64,000 nucleotides of DNA from Stella humosa. GTDB lineage: Bacteria; Pseudomonadota; Alphaproteobacteria; ATCC43930; Allostellaceae. Below, piece by piece: positions 27,081 to 36,157 of this stretch. How positions within the stretch are numbered: the first letter of the stretch is position 1; every line of letters begins with the position of its first letter. The stretch covers positions 1,252,001-1,316,000 of the forward strand of contig NZ_AP019700.1 of NCBI RefSeq assembly GCF_006738645.1. Reading direction: 5' to 3'. The notes under the pieces are model-generated. The model was given only the letters and a program-made list of their open reading frames with translations, was not told where the DNA came from and searched no databases. Made by a program: the position numbers and the translations under genes.

Positions 27081-30000
27081 ATGCCGGCCCAGCCCCTCTG
27101 GAACGCAGCCGACAAGGATGCGGACCTCACCCTCTCCAACGCCAATCGCACCTGGCAGGCGGCGTCCGGCCTGGTCGGCGCCGTGCGTTCGACGATCGGG
27201 CTGTCGGCCGGCAAGTGGCATGTCCAGCTTTCCCACGTCTCGTCCGCGGGCAGTGCCGCACGCCATGGCTTCGCCACGGCGGGCCACGCCATCGGCACGC
27301 CGCCCGGCGACACCGCCCAGAGCTGGGTGATCAACGGCCAGGGCACGATCCGCGCCGGCGGCAGCAACGGCGCCGACTACGACAACTTTGCCAATGGCGA
27401 TGCGGTCGACCTGTTCGTCGATCTCGACGCCGGGCGCATCTGGTACGGCCGGGGTGGCACCGTCCATGCCGGCAATCCCGCCGCCGGCACCGGCGCCATG
27501 CACAGCTTCACCGGCGGCACGACGCTGTTCCTGGCGGGTGGCATGGATGGCGGCGGCACCACCCGTGGCGGCACCCTGCGGCTGCTGGCGGACTATGTCG
27601 GCACCACGCCGGCCGGCTTCAGTCGCGGCTGGGGATCGGCCGGGGACGGCGTCGAACTGACGATCGGCGCCGCCGCACTGGCGGTGCAGGGCCGCGGGGC
27701 GACGCTGGTGTCCGGCACGGGCCAGGGCCTGGCGGTTGCGACCAGCGGGCTCGCTGCCGGCGGTGCCGCGGTCGGCCTTTCGGTCGGCATGCTGGGCCAG
27801 GCCGCGGCCGGGGCTGCGGCGGCAACTGGCGCATTGGCGTCCGTCCAGGCCGGCGTGGGCGCGTTCGCGACTGCGATCGGCGGCGAGGTCGTCCTCGCCG
27901 GCGGTTCCGCCGAAGCCGCGATCAGCGGCGGCATCGCGCTGGCGGCAGCCGCCGGCCGTTGCATCACCACGGGTGCGGCCGGTGCGCTGGTCGCGGGCCA
28001 GATGCTGATGGCCGCGGCAGCCGTGCCCATGGCGACCGGCCACCCCGGCTTGCTGCAAGCCGGCACTGGCCAGCTCTGCGAGGCAGGCGCGGCAACGATC
28101 GAGGCCACCGGGTCGCCCGTCGTCATTGGTGCCGGCGCCGGTGTCGATTGCATCTCCGTGCCGGGCGCCGTGGCGTGGGCAGGTTCGCCGATCGCCCTCT
28201 CGGCCGGCCAGTTGCTGCATGGCGGGCCGGGCGGCGTCCAGGCCAGCCCCGGGGCGGCGGACCTGCTGGCTGGGGCGGGGCAGAGCCTGGCTTCGGCGAC
28301 AGCGAGCGTCGTCCTCTCCGGCGCGGTCCCGTCCGTCATCGGCGGCGCGGGTGTCGCGCTGGATGCGATGGCGGGCGAATGGTTCGCGAACGGCCATTCA
28401 GTCGGGCTGGCTGTCGGCACTGGCGCCGTATTGGCTGTCGCGCGCGGCGAAGTCGTGCTGGCGGAGGGCCTCGCCAGCGTTTCGATCGCCTGGGATTTCG
28501 CGGGCACGGTCGCGGCCGGCGGGGCAACCATCGTCGGCGGCGCCTGCGTCGTGGCGGCCGGCACGCCGGTGCTGAACCCGGTGCCGATGCCGGGCGACCT
28601 GGCGGCATTGCTGGCACCGGCGGCCGGCACCCTCGAATGGGTCGTGACCATCGATGCCTGGGATGCCGAAACGGCGACTCTCGTGCCGCTGCGCTGGTCG
28701 GCCGGCGACTACATCACGCGGGCCGCCGACGACCCGGCCAGCACGCGCTTCCCCGGCCGGCTGGCGGACTTCCAACTGCGCCGGCAGCTCTGGTCCGGAA
28801 TGGCCGTGTTTGGTCGGTCCGAGCCGGCGCGTGGCGTGGTCGTGCTGGAGAATGCCGATGGCGCACTCGACCACCTGGCCACCGCCGTCACCACGACCGG
28901 CGGCCGGCGCTGGCATTTCCGCTGGCGCCGCGTCCAGGTCATGGTCGGCCATCCGGCCTGGCCATGGGCCGCCTTCCGCCCGGTCTTCACCGGCCTGGTC
29001 GAGGAGCCGGCCTTCGACGACGGCCGCGCGACCTTCCTGGTGCGCGACCGGCTGCGCCGCCTCGACCGGCCGCTGCAAGATGCGACCTTCCGTGGCGACC
29101 GCGTCCTGCTGGCCTCGGCCTCGTCGGTCGCGGTGGGTTTCGGCGCGCGGACCTTCGTGCTGCCCGACCTCGTCGCCAATGGCGGCTTCGCCACGTCGCT
29201 CGCCGGCTGGGATGCCGGCGCCGACTGGATAGGCGGGTCGGCCAGGGCGACCAAGTCGCCCGGCGTTTCCGCGGCGCTGGAGCAGAACCTGGCGACGGCC
29301 GCCGACAACCTCTATCGCGTCCGCCTCGACGTGGTGCGCACGGCCGGCAGCCTGCAGCCGATGGCGGGGGGCGAGCCCGTGGGCGACCCGATCGCGGCCA
29401 CCGGCACCTACCGCCCGACCTTCCTCGCCGTGGGGTCGACGACCCGGCTGTCCTTCCGGGCCGACGCCGATTTCGCCGGCACGGTCGACGCGGTCTCGGT
29501 GCGCCAGGAGCCGCTGGCGGTGGCCGGCGACGGCGTGCGCATCGCTCGCACCGGCGACCTGACCGGCACCTGGATGGCGGGGACGGTCGCTGGCTGGACC
29601 GAAGCCACCGGGGAACTGGCGGTCGAGGCGACGGACTGTGCCGGCACCGGCACCCATGCCGACTGGTCGATCTGGCTGCGTCCCCATGCCGGCACGGCGG
29701 AGCTGGCGGGCAAGAACCTGCCGGCGGTGCTGGGCACCGTGCGGCATGCCCAGCCGCCCGAACTGGGCTCGGTGCAGGGGCTGTGGCTCTATCGCCTGGC
29801 GGACGGGCCGGTCCGGGTGGAGCCGGCCCTTGGGCATGGCATCCATGATGGCGGGGTCCTGCTCGATCCCGCGGAGTCCTTTCCGCCCGCCCCGGGACAG
29901 GCGTTCGTCGATGCCGCGGAAGGTGCCCTCTGGGTCGCCTCGCGGCCGCAATACCCGTTGACCGCGACGCTGGACGGCGGGCTTGGCGCGACCGCCGGGC

Positions 30001-31777
30001 GGCGGGTCTTCGCCGTGCCCGGTGGCTACAGCTTTCGCGTGCCGGCCGGCGTCACCGCGCTCCGGGCCAAGCTGTGGGGCAGCAGGGGCGGCCATGGCGG
30101 GGTCGGCACGACCGGCTTTCCGGGTGGCGGTGGGGGCTTCGTCGATGGCGTGCTGGCCGTGGCGCCGGGCGACCTGCTGACGGTCGTGGTCCCCGGTGGC
30201 GGCGGGGCCGGCAATGGCGGGGTGACGGCCGGCGCCGGCGGCATGTCGCCCGGCTCTCCGAAGGCGGCCGTGGCGGCCTGGGCTCGGCTGGCTCGGGCGG
30301 CGGTGGCGGCGGTGCGGCGGGGATCATCCAGGGGCTGACGGCGGTCCTCCAGGCGCCGGGCGGTGGCGGCGGCTCGGCCGAGGCTGCCGGCGGGCCCGGT
30401 GGTGGTGCCACGGGCAGCGACGGTGGCGATGGCGGCGCCCGTCACGGCAACGGCGGCACGACGGCCGCGGGCGGCGGCGGTGGCAGCGGCCAGTCCGGCG
30501 GATCGGCGGGCAGCGCCGGCACGGCCAGCAAGGGGGGCAATGGCGGCGACGGCAGCAGCTCCGGCGGCGGTGGCGGCGGTGGCGGCGGCCGCGCCGGCGG
30601 CGGTGGCGGTGCCGGGCCGACGGCGGGTGCCGGCGGCGGTGGTGCCGCCCTGGCGCCGGGCGGCTCGACCCTGGCCGGTGCCGGCACCGTTCCCGGCGGG
30701 GTCGACGATGCGGACCATGCCGCTGGTGTCGGCACCGGCGGCGACGACGGGGCATCGGGCGGAGCCGGCCGCGTCGTGCTGGCCTGGACGCCCGATGCCG
30801 CGGCGACCGCCACGGCGGCCGGCATGTTGATGGCCGTGCTGCGCGACCGGCTGGGCTTTCGCCATGTCGAGGCCGGGCCGGCGGTCCTGGTGTCGATCGC
30901 GGCCGATGCCGCCAGCCGCACCTTCACGGCCGGCGGTGGCAGCTTTGCCGCACTTGGCATCCAGCCGGGCGACCAGGTCAGCTTCGCCGGCCTGTCGCAG
31001 AATGCCAGCACCAATTTTACGGCGCGCCTGGTCGGGACCACCAGTCTCGTCGTGCAGGAGGCGGTCGCCGACTGCGCCGCCGAGACCGGCTTCAGCCTGG
31101 CGAGCGGCGAGCTGGATGCGCCCGCCCTGGCGGCGCTGGCAGCCGCCTGTCCACAGCCGCTGGGCGCCTGGCTCGGCGAGGAGACCCCGACCGGCCGCGA
31201 CCTGGTGGACCGTATCGCGGCTACGGTCGGCGCCTGGATCGACACCGACCCGGCCGGCCTGCTGACGGTCGGTCGCCATGACGGTCCGGCCGTCGTGGCC
31301 GACCATGCGCTCGGGCCACGCCAGTTCACCGCCGTCCGCCGGGTAGCGGTCGGGCCGGCGCTGTGGCGGCGCCGGATCGGCGCACGCCGCTGCTGGCGCG
31401 TCCACGGCCCGGCTGAGATCGCGCCGGCCGCGGCCGAGGCCACCCGCCGCTTCCTGCTGGCCGAATGGCGCGAGGGGGTGGCCGAGGACGCGATCGTCCT
31501 CACCGACGATCTGGGTGCCGAGGAAGCGTTCGCCGCCGGCCTGTTCGACCGGGTCGCGGACGCCACGCAGGAGGCCGCCCGCCAGCTCGCCCTGCATTCG
31601 CCAGCGGTGCTTGCCTTCGAGGTCGAGGCCACGCTGGTGGCACTCGACTGGCGGCCCGGCCGGACCGTGGCGCTGACCGCGCCCGAGGTCGGCCTGCACG
31701 CCCCGCGAAACCTGGTCCTCGTCGGCAAGGCCCTGCGGCTGGAGGCCGACGCCGTGACGTTGACCCTGCTGGGATAG
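27081..31777 (+). pseudogene. Tail-tip/host-specificity protein, one frame change near 30260
   Basis: The frame from the ATG at 27081 stays open to 30338, but near 30255-30265 the homologous reading moves to the frame ending at 31777; one missing base explains it. Rejoined, the product is about 1,565 residues. In order: an SPRY/B30.2-like lectin fold (residues 1-190), about 320 residues of degenerate A/G/V-rich repeats, a beta-rich tail module, a Gly-rich segment (after about 1,020), and a C-terminal tail-hub-like domain ending V-T-L-T-L-L-G. It probably contacts the host surface. No slippery heptamer is seen at the switch, so sequence error or mutation is more likely than programmed shifting. 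Confidence 0.75.
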
Positions 31778-31783
31778 GAAAAG

Positions 31784-32626
31784 ATGGCCAACTGCCTCAT
31801 CGCGCCGCTCAATTGGGCTTGGCTCCAGGGGGTCGCCTTCTCCGGTGGCAACTGGCTGGAGAGCCTGCCGCTGACCCGGCTGGCGACCGCCGACCCGCTG
31901 GACTATGCCCGGTCGGCTTCCGCCGACCCGGCGGATACCTGCTTCACCGTGACCCTCGGCGGCCAGCGCCTGGTCGATGTCGTGGCCTTGTTCCACGCCA
32001 ACTTCACGCCGGCCGCCCGCATCCGCCTCACCAGCGACGAAGGGTGGGACAGCGGCTGGCAGGATGCCTGGCCGGTGACCCATCGGCCCGAAGGCGGCTA
32101 CCTGCCGTTCGGCCGGCCCTCGGCCGACGGGCGCATGCCGGCCGACGAGGCCGACCCGCGCGGCGTCAACTTCCTGCTGGTGCTGGATGGTCCGATCACC
32201 GCCGGCAGCCTGACGGTGGAGATCGACGACGCCGACAATTCCGACGGCCATCTCCAGGCCTCGATCCTGTTCGTGGCCAAGGGCGAGCGACCGGCCGTCG
32301 ACATCTCGCCCGGCCTGTCGCTGGGGCTGGTGGAGGAGGCGACGGTGCGCCGCAGCCGCGCCGGCACGCTGGTCGGCCGGCGGCTGTGGCAGCGCCGGCG
32401 CCTTGCCGGGGCCCTGCGCTGGCAGGATCGCGACCGGGCGCTGGCCCATTGGTTCGAGGCCCAGCGGATGGCCGGCCGCACGCGGCCGATCCTGCTGTCG
32501 GTGGCGCCGGAGCCCGGCATCCACCGCGACCGGCTGACGATGCTGGGCCATCTCGACGAGCCGACCCCGGTCGAGCACGCGCAATGGCGCTACTGGGGCT
32601 GGCCTTTCGCCCTGACGGAGGTGTGA
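31784..32626 (+). CDS. Tail-tip associated phage protein
   Basis: A 280-residue protein starting 6 bases after the tail-tip stop. It has mostly beta-strand character, with V-N-F-L-L-V-L-D-G-P-I in the middle and R-R-S-R-A-G-T-L-V-G-R-R-L-W-Q-R near residue 185. The position and the W-R-Y-W-G-W-P end suggest a distal tail or fibre-associated protein. I do not recognise a named family. Confidence 0.6.
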   Translation: MANCLIAPLNWAWLQGVAFSGGNWLESLPLTRLATADPLDYARSASADPADTCFTVTLGGQRLVDVVALFHANFTPAARIRLTSDEGWDSGWQDAWPVTHRPEGGYLPFGRPSADGRMPADEADPRGVNFLLVLDGPITAGSLTVEIDDADNSDGHLQASILFVAKGERPAVDISPGLSLGLVEEATVRRSRAGTLVGRRLWQRRRLAGALRWQDRDRALAHWFEAQRMAGRTRPILLSVAPEPGIHRDRLTMLGHLDEPTPVEHAQWRYWGWPFALTEV

Positions 32627-32632
32627 GCCGCC

Positions 32633-32914
32633 ATGCAGATCGAACGCACGCGTGCCGGCCGCGAGCCGGAGGTGACCCATGCCGACCTGCTGGCCCGCAT
32701 CGCGGTGCTGGAAATCCAGATCGGCCATCTGCGCGAGACGATCCAGGCCGGTGCCGCCGAGCGCGCCCGCATCCTGGCCGAGTTGACCGAGCTGAAGCTG
32801 CTGGTGGCGCAGATCCGCGGCGCCTGGCGCGTGGTCGGTGCCGCCTGCGGCGCCGTCGGCATGGTCATGGGCGCCCTGCTGCCGACCCTCTTCCGCACCA
32901 TCATCGGAGGCTGA
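32633..32914 (+). CDS. Small coiled-coil membrane protein (holin-like)
   Basis: A 93-residue protein: residues about 18-60 form a coiled-coil (L-L-A-R-I-A-V-L-E-I-Q-I-G-H-L) and residues 66-88 one hydrophobic helix (V-V-G-A-A-C-G-A-V-G-M-V-M-G-A-L-L). It is placed directly before the endolysin-like gene, in the lysis region. It could be a holin or an accessory tail/lysis protein; a single helix does not decide this. Confidence 0.55.
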   Translation: MQIERTRAGREPEVTHADLLARIAVLEIQIGHLRETIQAGAAERARILAELTELKLLVAQIRGAWRVVGAACGAVGMVMGALLPTLFRTIIGG

Positions 32915-32915
32915 G

Positions 32916-33347
32916 ATGAGCCGAATGCCGCGGGGTATCCGCAACCACAATCCCGGCAACATCGACCGCGGCCGCGACCGCTGGCAGGGCATGGCAGCCG
33001 ACCAGTCGGGGGACCCGCGCTTCGTGGTGTTTGAGGCGCCGGAATGGGGCGTCCGCGCCATCGTGCGGGTGCTGCGCTCCTATCGCGACCGCCACGGCCT
33101 GTCGACCGTGCGGGCCATCATCGCGCGCTGGGCACCGCCGGCCGAGAATCGCACGGACCTCTATGTCGGGTTCGTCTGCGACCGGCTGGGCGTGGGGCCG
33201 GACGAGACGGTCGACATCGACCGGCCGGAGGTTCTGCGCACGCTGGTGCGCGCGATCATCCAGAAGGAGTGTGGTCCGGGCCCGTTGCCGGGCGGCGACT
33301 GGTACGACCAGGACACGCTGGATGCAGGAATCCGGCGTGCCGGGTGA
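32916..33347 (+). CDS. Endolysin-like muramidase/structural protein P5 family
   Basis: A 143-residue protein starting G-I-R-N-H-N-P-G-N-I, the mark of the P5/virion muralytic family, followed by W-Q-G-M near residue 25, F-E-A-P-E-W-G-V-R-A, and R-W-A-P-P-A-E-N-R-T-D-L-Y near 72. It lacks a signal peptide, so it would need a holin, or travel in the particle and cut the peptidoglycan of the target cell. Start at 32916, 1 base after the previous stop. Confidence 0.78.
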   Translation: MSRMPRGIRNHNPGNIDRGRDRWQGMAADQSGDPRFVVFEAPEWGVRAIVRVLRSYRDRHGLSTVRAIIARWAPPAENRTDLYVGFVCDRLGVGPDETVDIDRPEVLRTLVRAIIQKECGPGPLPGGDWYDQDTLDAGIRRAG

Positions 33348-33672
33348 GCCTGTCGAGCGTCATCCCGGCGACGACCCCCGCCTGGCCGGGCTGGAGACGA
33401 GCTGGGTCTGGCGCCGTCGCGCGGTGTGGCTGACGCTGCTGTTCTGCATGGGTGGCCTGTTCTGGCTCATGGGCTGGGGCCGGCACGACAGCCGCCTGCA
33501 CGAGACGATCGCCTCGGCACTCGCCCTGCTGCTGGGCTCGGTCGTCATGGCCTACATCGCCGGCGCCACCTACGACGACCGCTCGCGCCGCCAGACCTGG
33601 GCCGGGTGGGAGGCAAGCCGCCTGGCGACGGCGGCCCAGCGCCGCGACGACCAGGGCGCGGCCGCCGGCTGA
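33322..33672 (+). CDS. Two-helix membrane protein, probable holin
   Basis: A 116-residue protein with two membrane helices, at about residues 34-52 (V-W-L-T-L-L-F-C-M-G-G-L-F-W-L-M-G-W) and 62-84, and a charged C-terminus (Q-R-R-D-D-Q). The ATG at 33322 lies 26 bases inside the endolysin-like gene. The topology and place between endolysin and spanins fit a class II holin. No family is named with certainty. Confidence 0.62.
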   Translation: MQESGVPGEPVERHPGDDPRLAGLETSWVWRRRAVWLTLLFCMGGLFWLMGWGRHDSRLHETIASALALLLGSVVMAYIAGATYDDRSRRQTWAGWEASRLATAAQRRDDQGAAAG

Positions 33673-33701
33673 GCTCGACCAGAAGGGAGGAAGGAGGTCC
33701 G

Positions 33702-34211
33702 ATGCTGTTCAGCGCATTGGCGGCCGTCGCCGGCCGCGTTCCGATCCTGGCATGGGCGATGGCGGCTGCCATCGCGGCGGCGGCGTTGTGGATCTGGGTG
33801 GAGCGGGATGCCGCCGCCGGGTGGCGCCATCGTGCGGCGGCGGCCGAGGCGCGGGCGGCGTTGCTTGGAACGCAGCTCGACGAGGCGACCGCTATCAACG
33901 CCGGCAACCTGGCCGAACTGGACCGTCTGCGCCGCGCCCATGCCCGCGACCTGGCCGACATGGCGGCCGACCTCGCCCGGTCGCGCAAGGCCGGCACCCG
34001 CCTGACCGTCGTCCGACAGGAGATTGCCCGTGACCCTGATGCATCCCAACCGCTGGCCGATCGCTGCCCTGCTGTCGATCGCCTGTTCGACCGCCTGCTC
34101 GCCCGACCCGGAGTTGCGGCTGATGACCCGGATCGAGCCGGTGGCGATGCGGCACCCGGCCGCCCTGCTGGACTGCCAGCCGGAGCCACCGCTGCCGCCG
34201 CCACCCCGTAG
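33702..34211 (+). CDS. Rz-like inner-membrane spanin
   Basis: A 169-residue protein with one N-terminal membrane helix (residues 14-32) and a coiled-coil (A-L-L-G-T-Q-L-D-E-A-T-A-I-N-A-G-N-L-A-E) in the periplasm, the layout of i-spanins. AAGGAGG is 8 bases before the ATG. A second gene, the outer-membrane partner, starts inside it in another frame, as in lambda Rz/Rz1. Together they fuse the inner and outer membranes at lysis. Its Pro/Ala-rich tail is where the two frames overlap. Confidence 0.75.
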   Translation: MLFSALAAVAGRVPILAWAMAAAIAAAALWIWVERDAAAGWRHRAAAAEARAALLGTQLDEATAINAGNLAELDRLRRAHARDLADMAADLARSRKAGTRLTVVRQEIARDPDASQPLADRCPAVDRLFDRLLARPGVAADDPDRAGGDAAPGRPAGLPAGATAAAATP

Positions 34212-34326
34212 CGTCGCGGCGGCGCTGGCCTGGATCATTGAGAGTCGGGCTGCCGGCGCCGACTGCCGGGCACGCCTGGCCTGCATCCGGGCGCGACAGG
34301 ACGGCGCCGGCTGCGCGCAGGACTAG
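34039..34326 (+). CDS. Rz1-like outer-membrane lipoprotein spanin, nested in Rz gene
   Basis: About 95 residues in a different frame from Rz. The ATG at 34039 (or GTG at 34030) opens a lipoprotein signal (W-P-I-A-A-L-L-S-I-A-C-S-T-A-C-S) with Cys16 or Cys20 as the lipid site. The mature part has a proline run (P-P-L-P-P-P-P), typical of Rz1. It extends 115 bases past the end of Rz, so it is overlapping rather than fully embedded. The nested position next to an i-spanin is strong support. Confidence 0.72.
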   Translation: MHPNRWPIAALLSIACSTACSPDPELRLMTRIEPVAMRHPAALLDCQPEPPLPPPPRSVAAALAWIIESRAAGADCRARLACIRARQDGAGCAQD

Positions 34327-34333
34327 AGTCGCG

Positions 34334-34361
34334 AAAAAGGCCGCCCGTCGCCGGGCGGCCT
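34334..34361 (-). terminator. Rho-independent terminator for the leftward stress-protein gene
   Basis: A perfect 10-bp stem (AGGCCGCCCG / CGGGCGGCCT) with a TCGC loop, followed on the minus strand by five T. It lies between the end of the phage-like block and the end of the leftward general-stress gene, and would also slow rightward read-through from the lysis genes. Confidence 0.75.
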
Positions 34362-34390
34362 CCATCGCTGGCCGTCGGGCGAGTGGTCGA

Positions 34391-35011
34391 TCAGACGATC
34401 GGGCCGCGCTCGTACAGCCGGCGCTCGCGGGCGATCTGCTCGGTCGTGTAGGGATCGGCCTTGTCGTCGAAGCGATCCCAGCCGGTCTCGCGGTAGGCCC
34501 GGCCGCGTGCGTCCGGATCGATGGCGCCGTGGCGATCGAGGATCGAGTTGGCGACGCCCAGGCGGTCGTCGTCGACGCGCGCCGTCACCAGCGCACCGCC
34601 GCGGCGCACGCCCTCGGCATAGACGTGGGCATGTTCCTCGCTGACGCCCGAACCCGTCAGGGCGCCGACGATGCCGCCGGTGACGGCACCGGCCGCCACG
34701 CCTGCGACTGCGCCGGCCGCCGTCGCTGCCAGCCAGCCGGCCGCGACCACCGGCCCCAGGCCCGGAATGGCCAGCATGCCGAGGCCTGCCAGCAGGCCGG
34801 CACCGCCGCCGACCAGGCCGCCGATGCCGGCACCCGTGCCGGCGCCCGTGCCGGCCTCGGTCGTCTCGACCACGGTCGGGACCGAGCGGCCGTCGGCATT
34901 GCTGGCGACGATGCTGATGTCCTCGTGCGGCACGCCCGCATCGACCAGGCCGTTCACGGCGTTGGCGGCGGCGTCATAGCTGTCATAGAGGCGGGAGATG
35001 GTCGTCTTCAT
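34391..35011 (-). CDS. General stress protein (YflT-like N-terminus, glycine-zipper)
   Basis: A 206-residue protein. The start Y-D-S-Y-D-A-A-A-N-A-V with H-E-D-I-S-I-V-A-S-N is the general-stress 17M-like domain. Residues about 60-120 are a long Gly/Ala-rich hydrophobic stretch of GxxxG-type zippers. The end (D-R-F-D-D-K-A-D-P-Y) is charged. ATG at 35011 with AAGGACC upstream. It probably acts in envelope or osmotic stress. The neighbouring secreted PepSY-like gene is in the same direction. Confidence 0.75.
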   Translation of the reverse strand: MKTTISRLYDSYDAAANAVNGLVDAGVPHEDISIVASNADGRSVPTVVETTEAGTGAGTGAGIGGLVGGGAGLLAGLGMLAIPGLGPVVAAGWLAATAAGAVAGVAAGAVTGGIVGALTGSGVSEEHAHVYAEGVRRGGALVTARVDDDRLGVANSILDRHGAIDPDARGRAYRETGWDRFDDKADPYTTEQIARERRLYERGPIV

Positions 35012-35067
35012 GATGAAGGGTCCTTTATGCGGTGTCGGGGATCGGATCGGGCGAGGCCTGGCCGGCC

Positions 35068-35421
35068 TCAGCGCGCGACGATGTTCCCCTGATAGTCGAC
35101 GGCGACCTCGACCGACTGGCCGTTGCGCGTGGCATTGCCGCGCCAGACTCCGTCCTTGTCCTTGGCCAGCGTGCCGACGCCGGAATAGCCGTTGGCTTCC
35201 AGCCGCGACTTGGCCTGGGCCTCGGTGAAGGAGTTCGCACCGGCCGCGGGCGCGCCCGGATTGTTCGGCCCGCTGGAATTGACCGCGGGGTTGGTGGGGG
35301 CCGTCTGGTTGGCGGGCGGCGTGGCTGCCGGGGGCGTGGTGGGCGCCGGCATCGTCGTCTGGGCGAGCGCGGAGCCCACCATCATTCCGAAGGCGGCGGC
35401 TGCGATGACGATCTTGGACAT
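35068..35421 (-). CDS. Secreted PepSY-like protein
   Basis: A 117-residue protein. It has a signal peptide (I-V-I-A-A-A-A-F-G-M-M-V-G-S-A-L-A cut after ALA), a Pro/Thr/Asn-rich linker (residues 22-62) and a C-terminal small domain resembling PepSY: F-T-E-A-Q-A-K-S-R-L-E, G-Y-S-G-V, then V-D-Y-Q-G-N-I. It would be periplasmic. Function unknown. Confidence 0.72.
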   Translation of the reverse strand: MSKIVIAAAAFGMMVGSALAQTTMPAPTTPPAATPPANQTAPTNPAVNSSGPNNPGAPAAGANSFTEAQAKSRLEANGYSGVGTLAKDKDGVWRGNATRNGQSVEVAVDYQGNIVAR

Positions 35422-35721
35422 GGTGGGGGTTCCCGGTAGCAGTTGGTGTCGGCAAGTGAACCCGCGCCTCGCGACAGAGTTCCGTCCGCCGGCCGCAAGG
35501 AATTTCTGTGTTCGCCTGGAACTTCGACTGGCCATCGCCAGTTCACCTGCTATCGGACGCCTGACACCCCCAGCGCCCGCTGGCGTCCGGAAGACTTCGG
35601 GATCCGGCTGCCATTCAAGGAACCGGGTGCCGACGCGGCGCGGTTGGACGAACGTCCGGCCGCGCCGCTTCTCTGTCGTCCCATGTTTCTTCCCGCCGTT
35701 CTCGCCCGCTGGAGCCCGGTC
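35422..35721. other. Divergent intergenic region
   Basis: Three hundred bases between the leftward PepSY-like gene and the rightward iron permease. A frame continues upstream from the permease to 35443 but shows no conserved sequence, so I do not extend the gene. No convincing repeat or operator is visible. Confidence 0.4.
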
Positions 35722-36114
35722 ATGCGCCGCAAGAGCCTGTTCAGCCGCTTCGCGGCTCGTGCTGCCGCCATCATGGGACGCCCGGCCGTGTTCGGGCTGG
35801 CCTTCGCGCTGGTCGTGGTGTGGGCGATCTCCGGCCCGTTCCTCGGCTTCTCGGAGATTTGGCAGCTGACCATCAATACCGGCACCACCATCATCACCTT
35901 CCTGATGGTGTTCCTGATCCAGAATTCCCAGAACCGCGACGCCGAGACGGTCCAGATCAAGCTGGACGCCCTCCTGCACGCCATCGAGCGCGCGGACAAC
36001 CGCCTGCTCGACCTCGAGGAGATGTCCGAGAAGGAGATCCTCAAGCTGCGCAAGAAGTACGAGGCGGTCGCCGCCGCGGCCCGCGCCGGAGACGAGGCGC
36101 CGGGGGCGGCATAG
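35722..36114 (+). CDS. Low-affinity iron permease family protein
   Basis: A 130-residue membrane protein with two helices, at about residues 21-38 and 46-64, with the family signature T-G-T-T-I-I-T-F-L-M-V-F-L-I-Q-N-S-Q-N-R-D inside (written here as part of helix 2), and the following A-E-T-V-Q-I-K-L-D-A-L. The C-terminal half is a coiled-coil with E-E-M-S-E-K-E-I. An ATG at 35683 would add 13 residues. The role in iron uptake is a family name, not proven. Confidence 0.85.
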   Translation: MRRKSLFSRFAARAAAIMGRPAVFGLAFALVVVWAISGPFLGFSEIWQLTINTGTTIITFLMVFLIQNSQNRDAETVQIKLDALLHAIERADNRLLDLEEMSEKEILKLRKKYEAVAAAARAGDEAPGAA

Positions 36115-36157
36115 CGTTGTCTGGCGGTCAGACTGCTGGCGGTCGGCTCGCTGGCGT

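Noticed and set aside
30249-30262. Programmed frameshift in the tail-tip gene
   Set aside because: The direction would fit a -1 shift, but no X XXY YYZ heptamer is seen where the two frames meet.
30060-30780. Short tandem GGC-rich repeats as a possible CRISPR or VNTR array
   Set aside because: They are the codons of a Gly-rich protein segment, without regular repeat-spacer structure.
11980-34326. GGACTAG at both edges of the phage-like block (11980-11986 and 34320-34326) as possible att repeat
   Set aside because: Only 7 bases are shared and the flanks differ; expected by chance in such spacers, and no integrase is present.
12072-34326. Mu-like transposable phage
   Set aside because: The DUF935 portal is Mu-like, but MuA, MuB, the sheath and the baseplate are absent, and the tape measure, tube and G/GT genes fit a non-contractile tail.
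12072-34326. A copy of the Rhodobacter capsulatus-type GTA
   Set aside because: Gene order and families differ: gpE/gpD-type head and XkdF protease instead of the HK97-type head set of that GTA.
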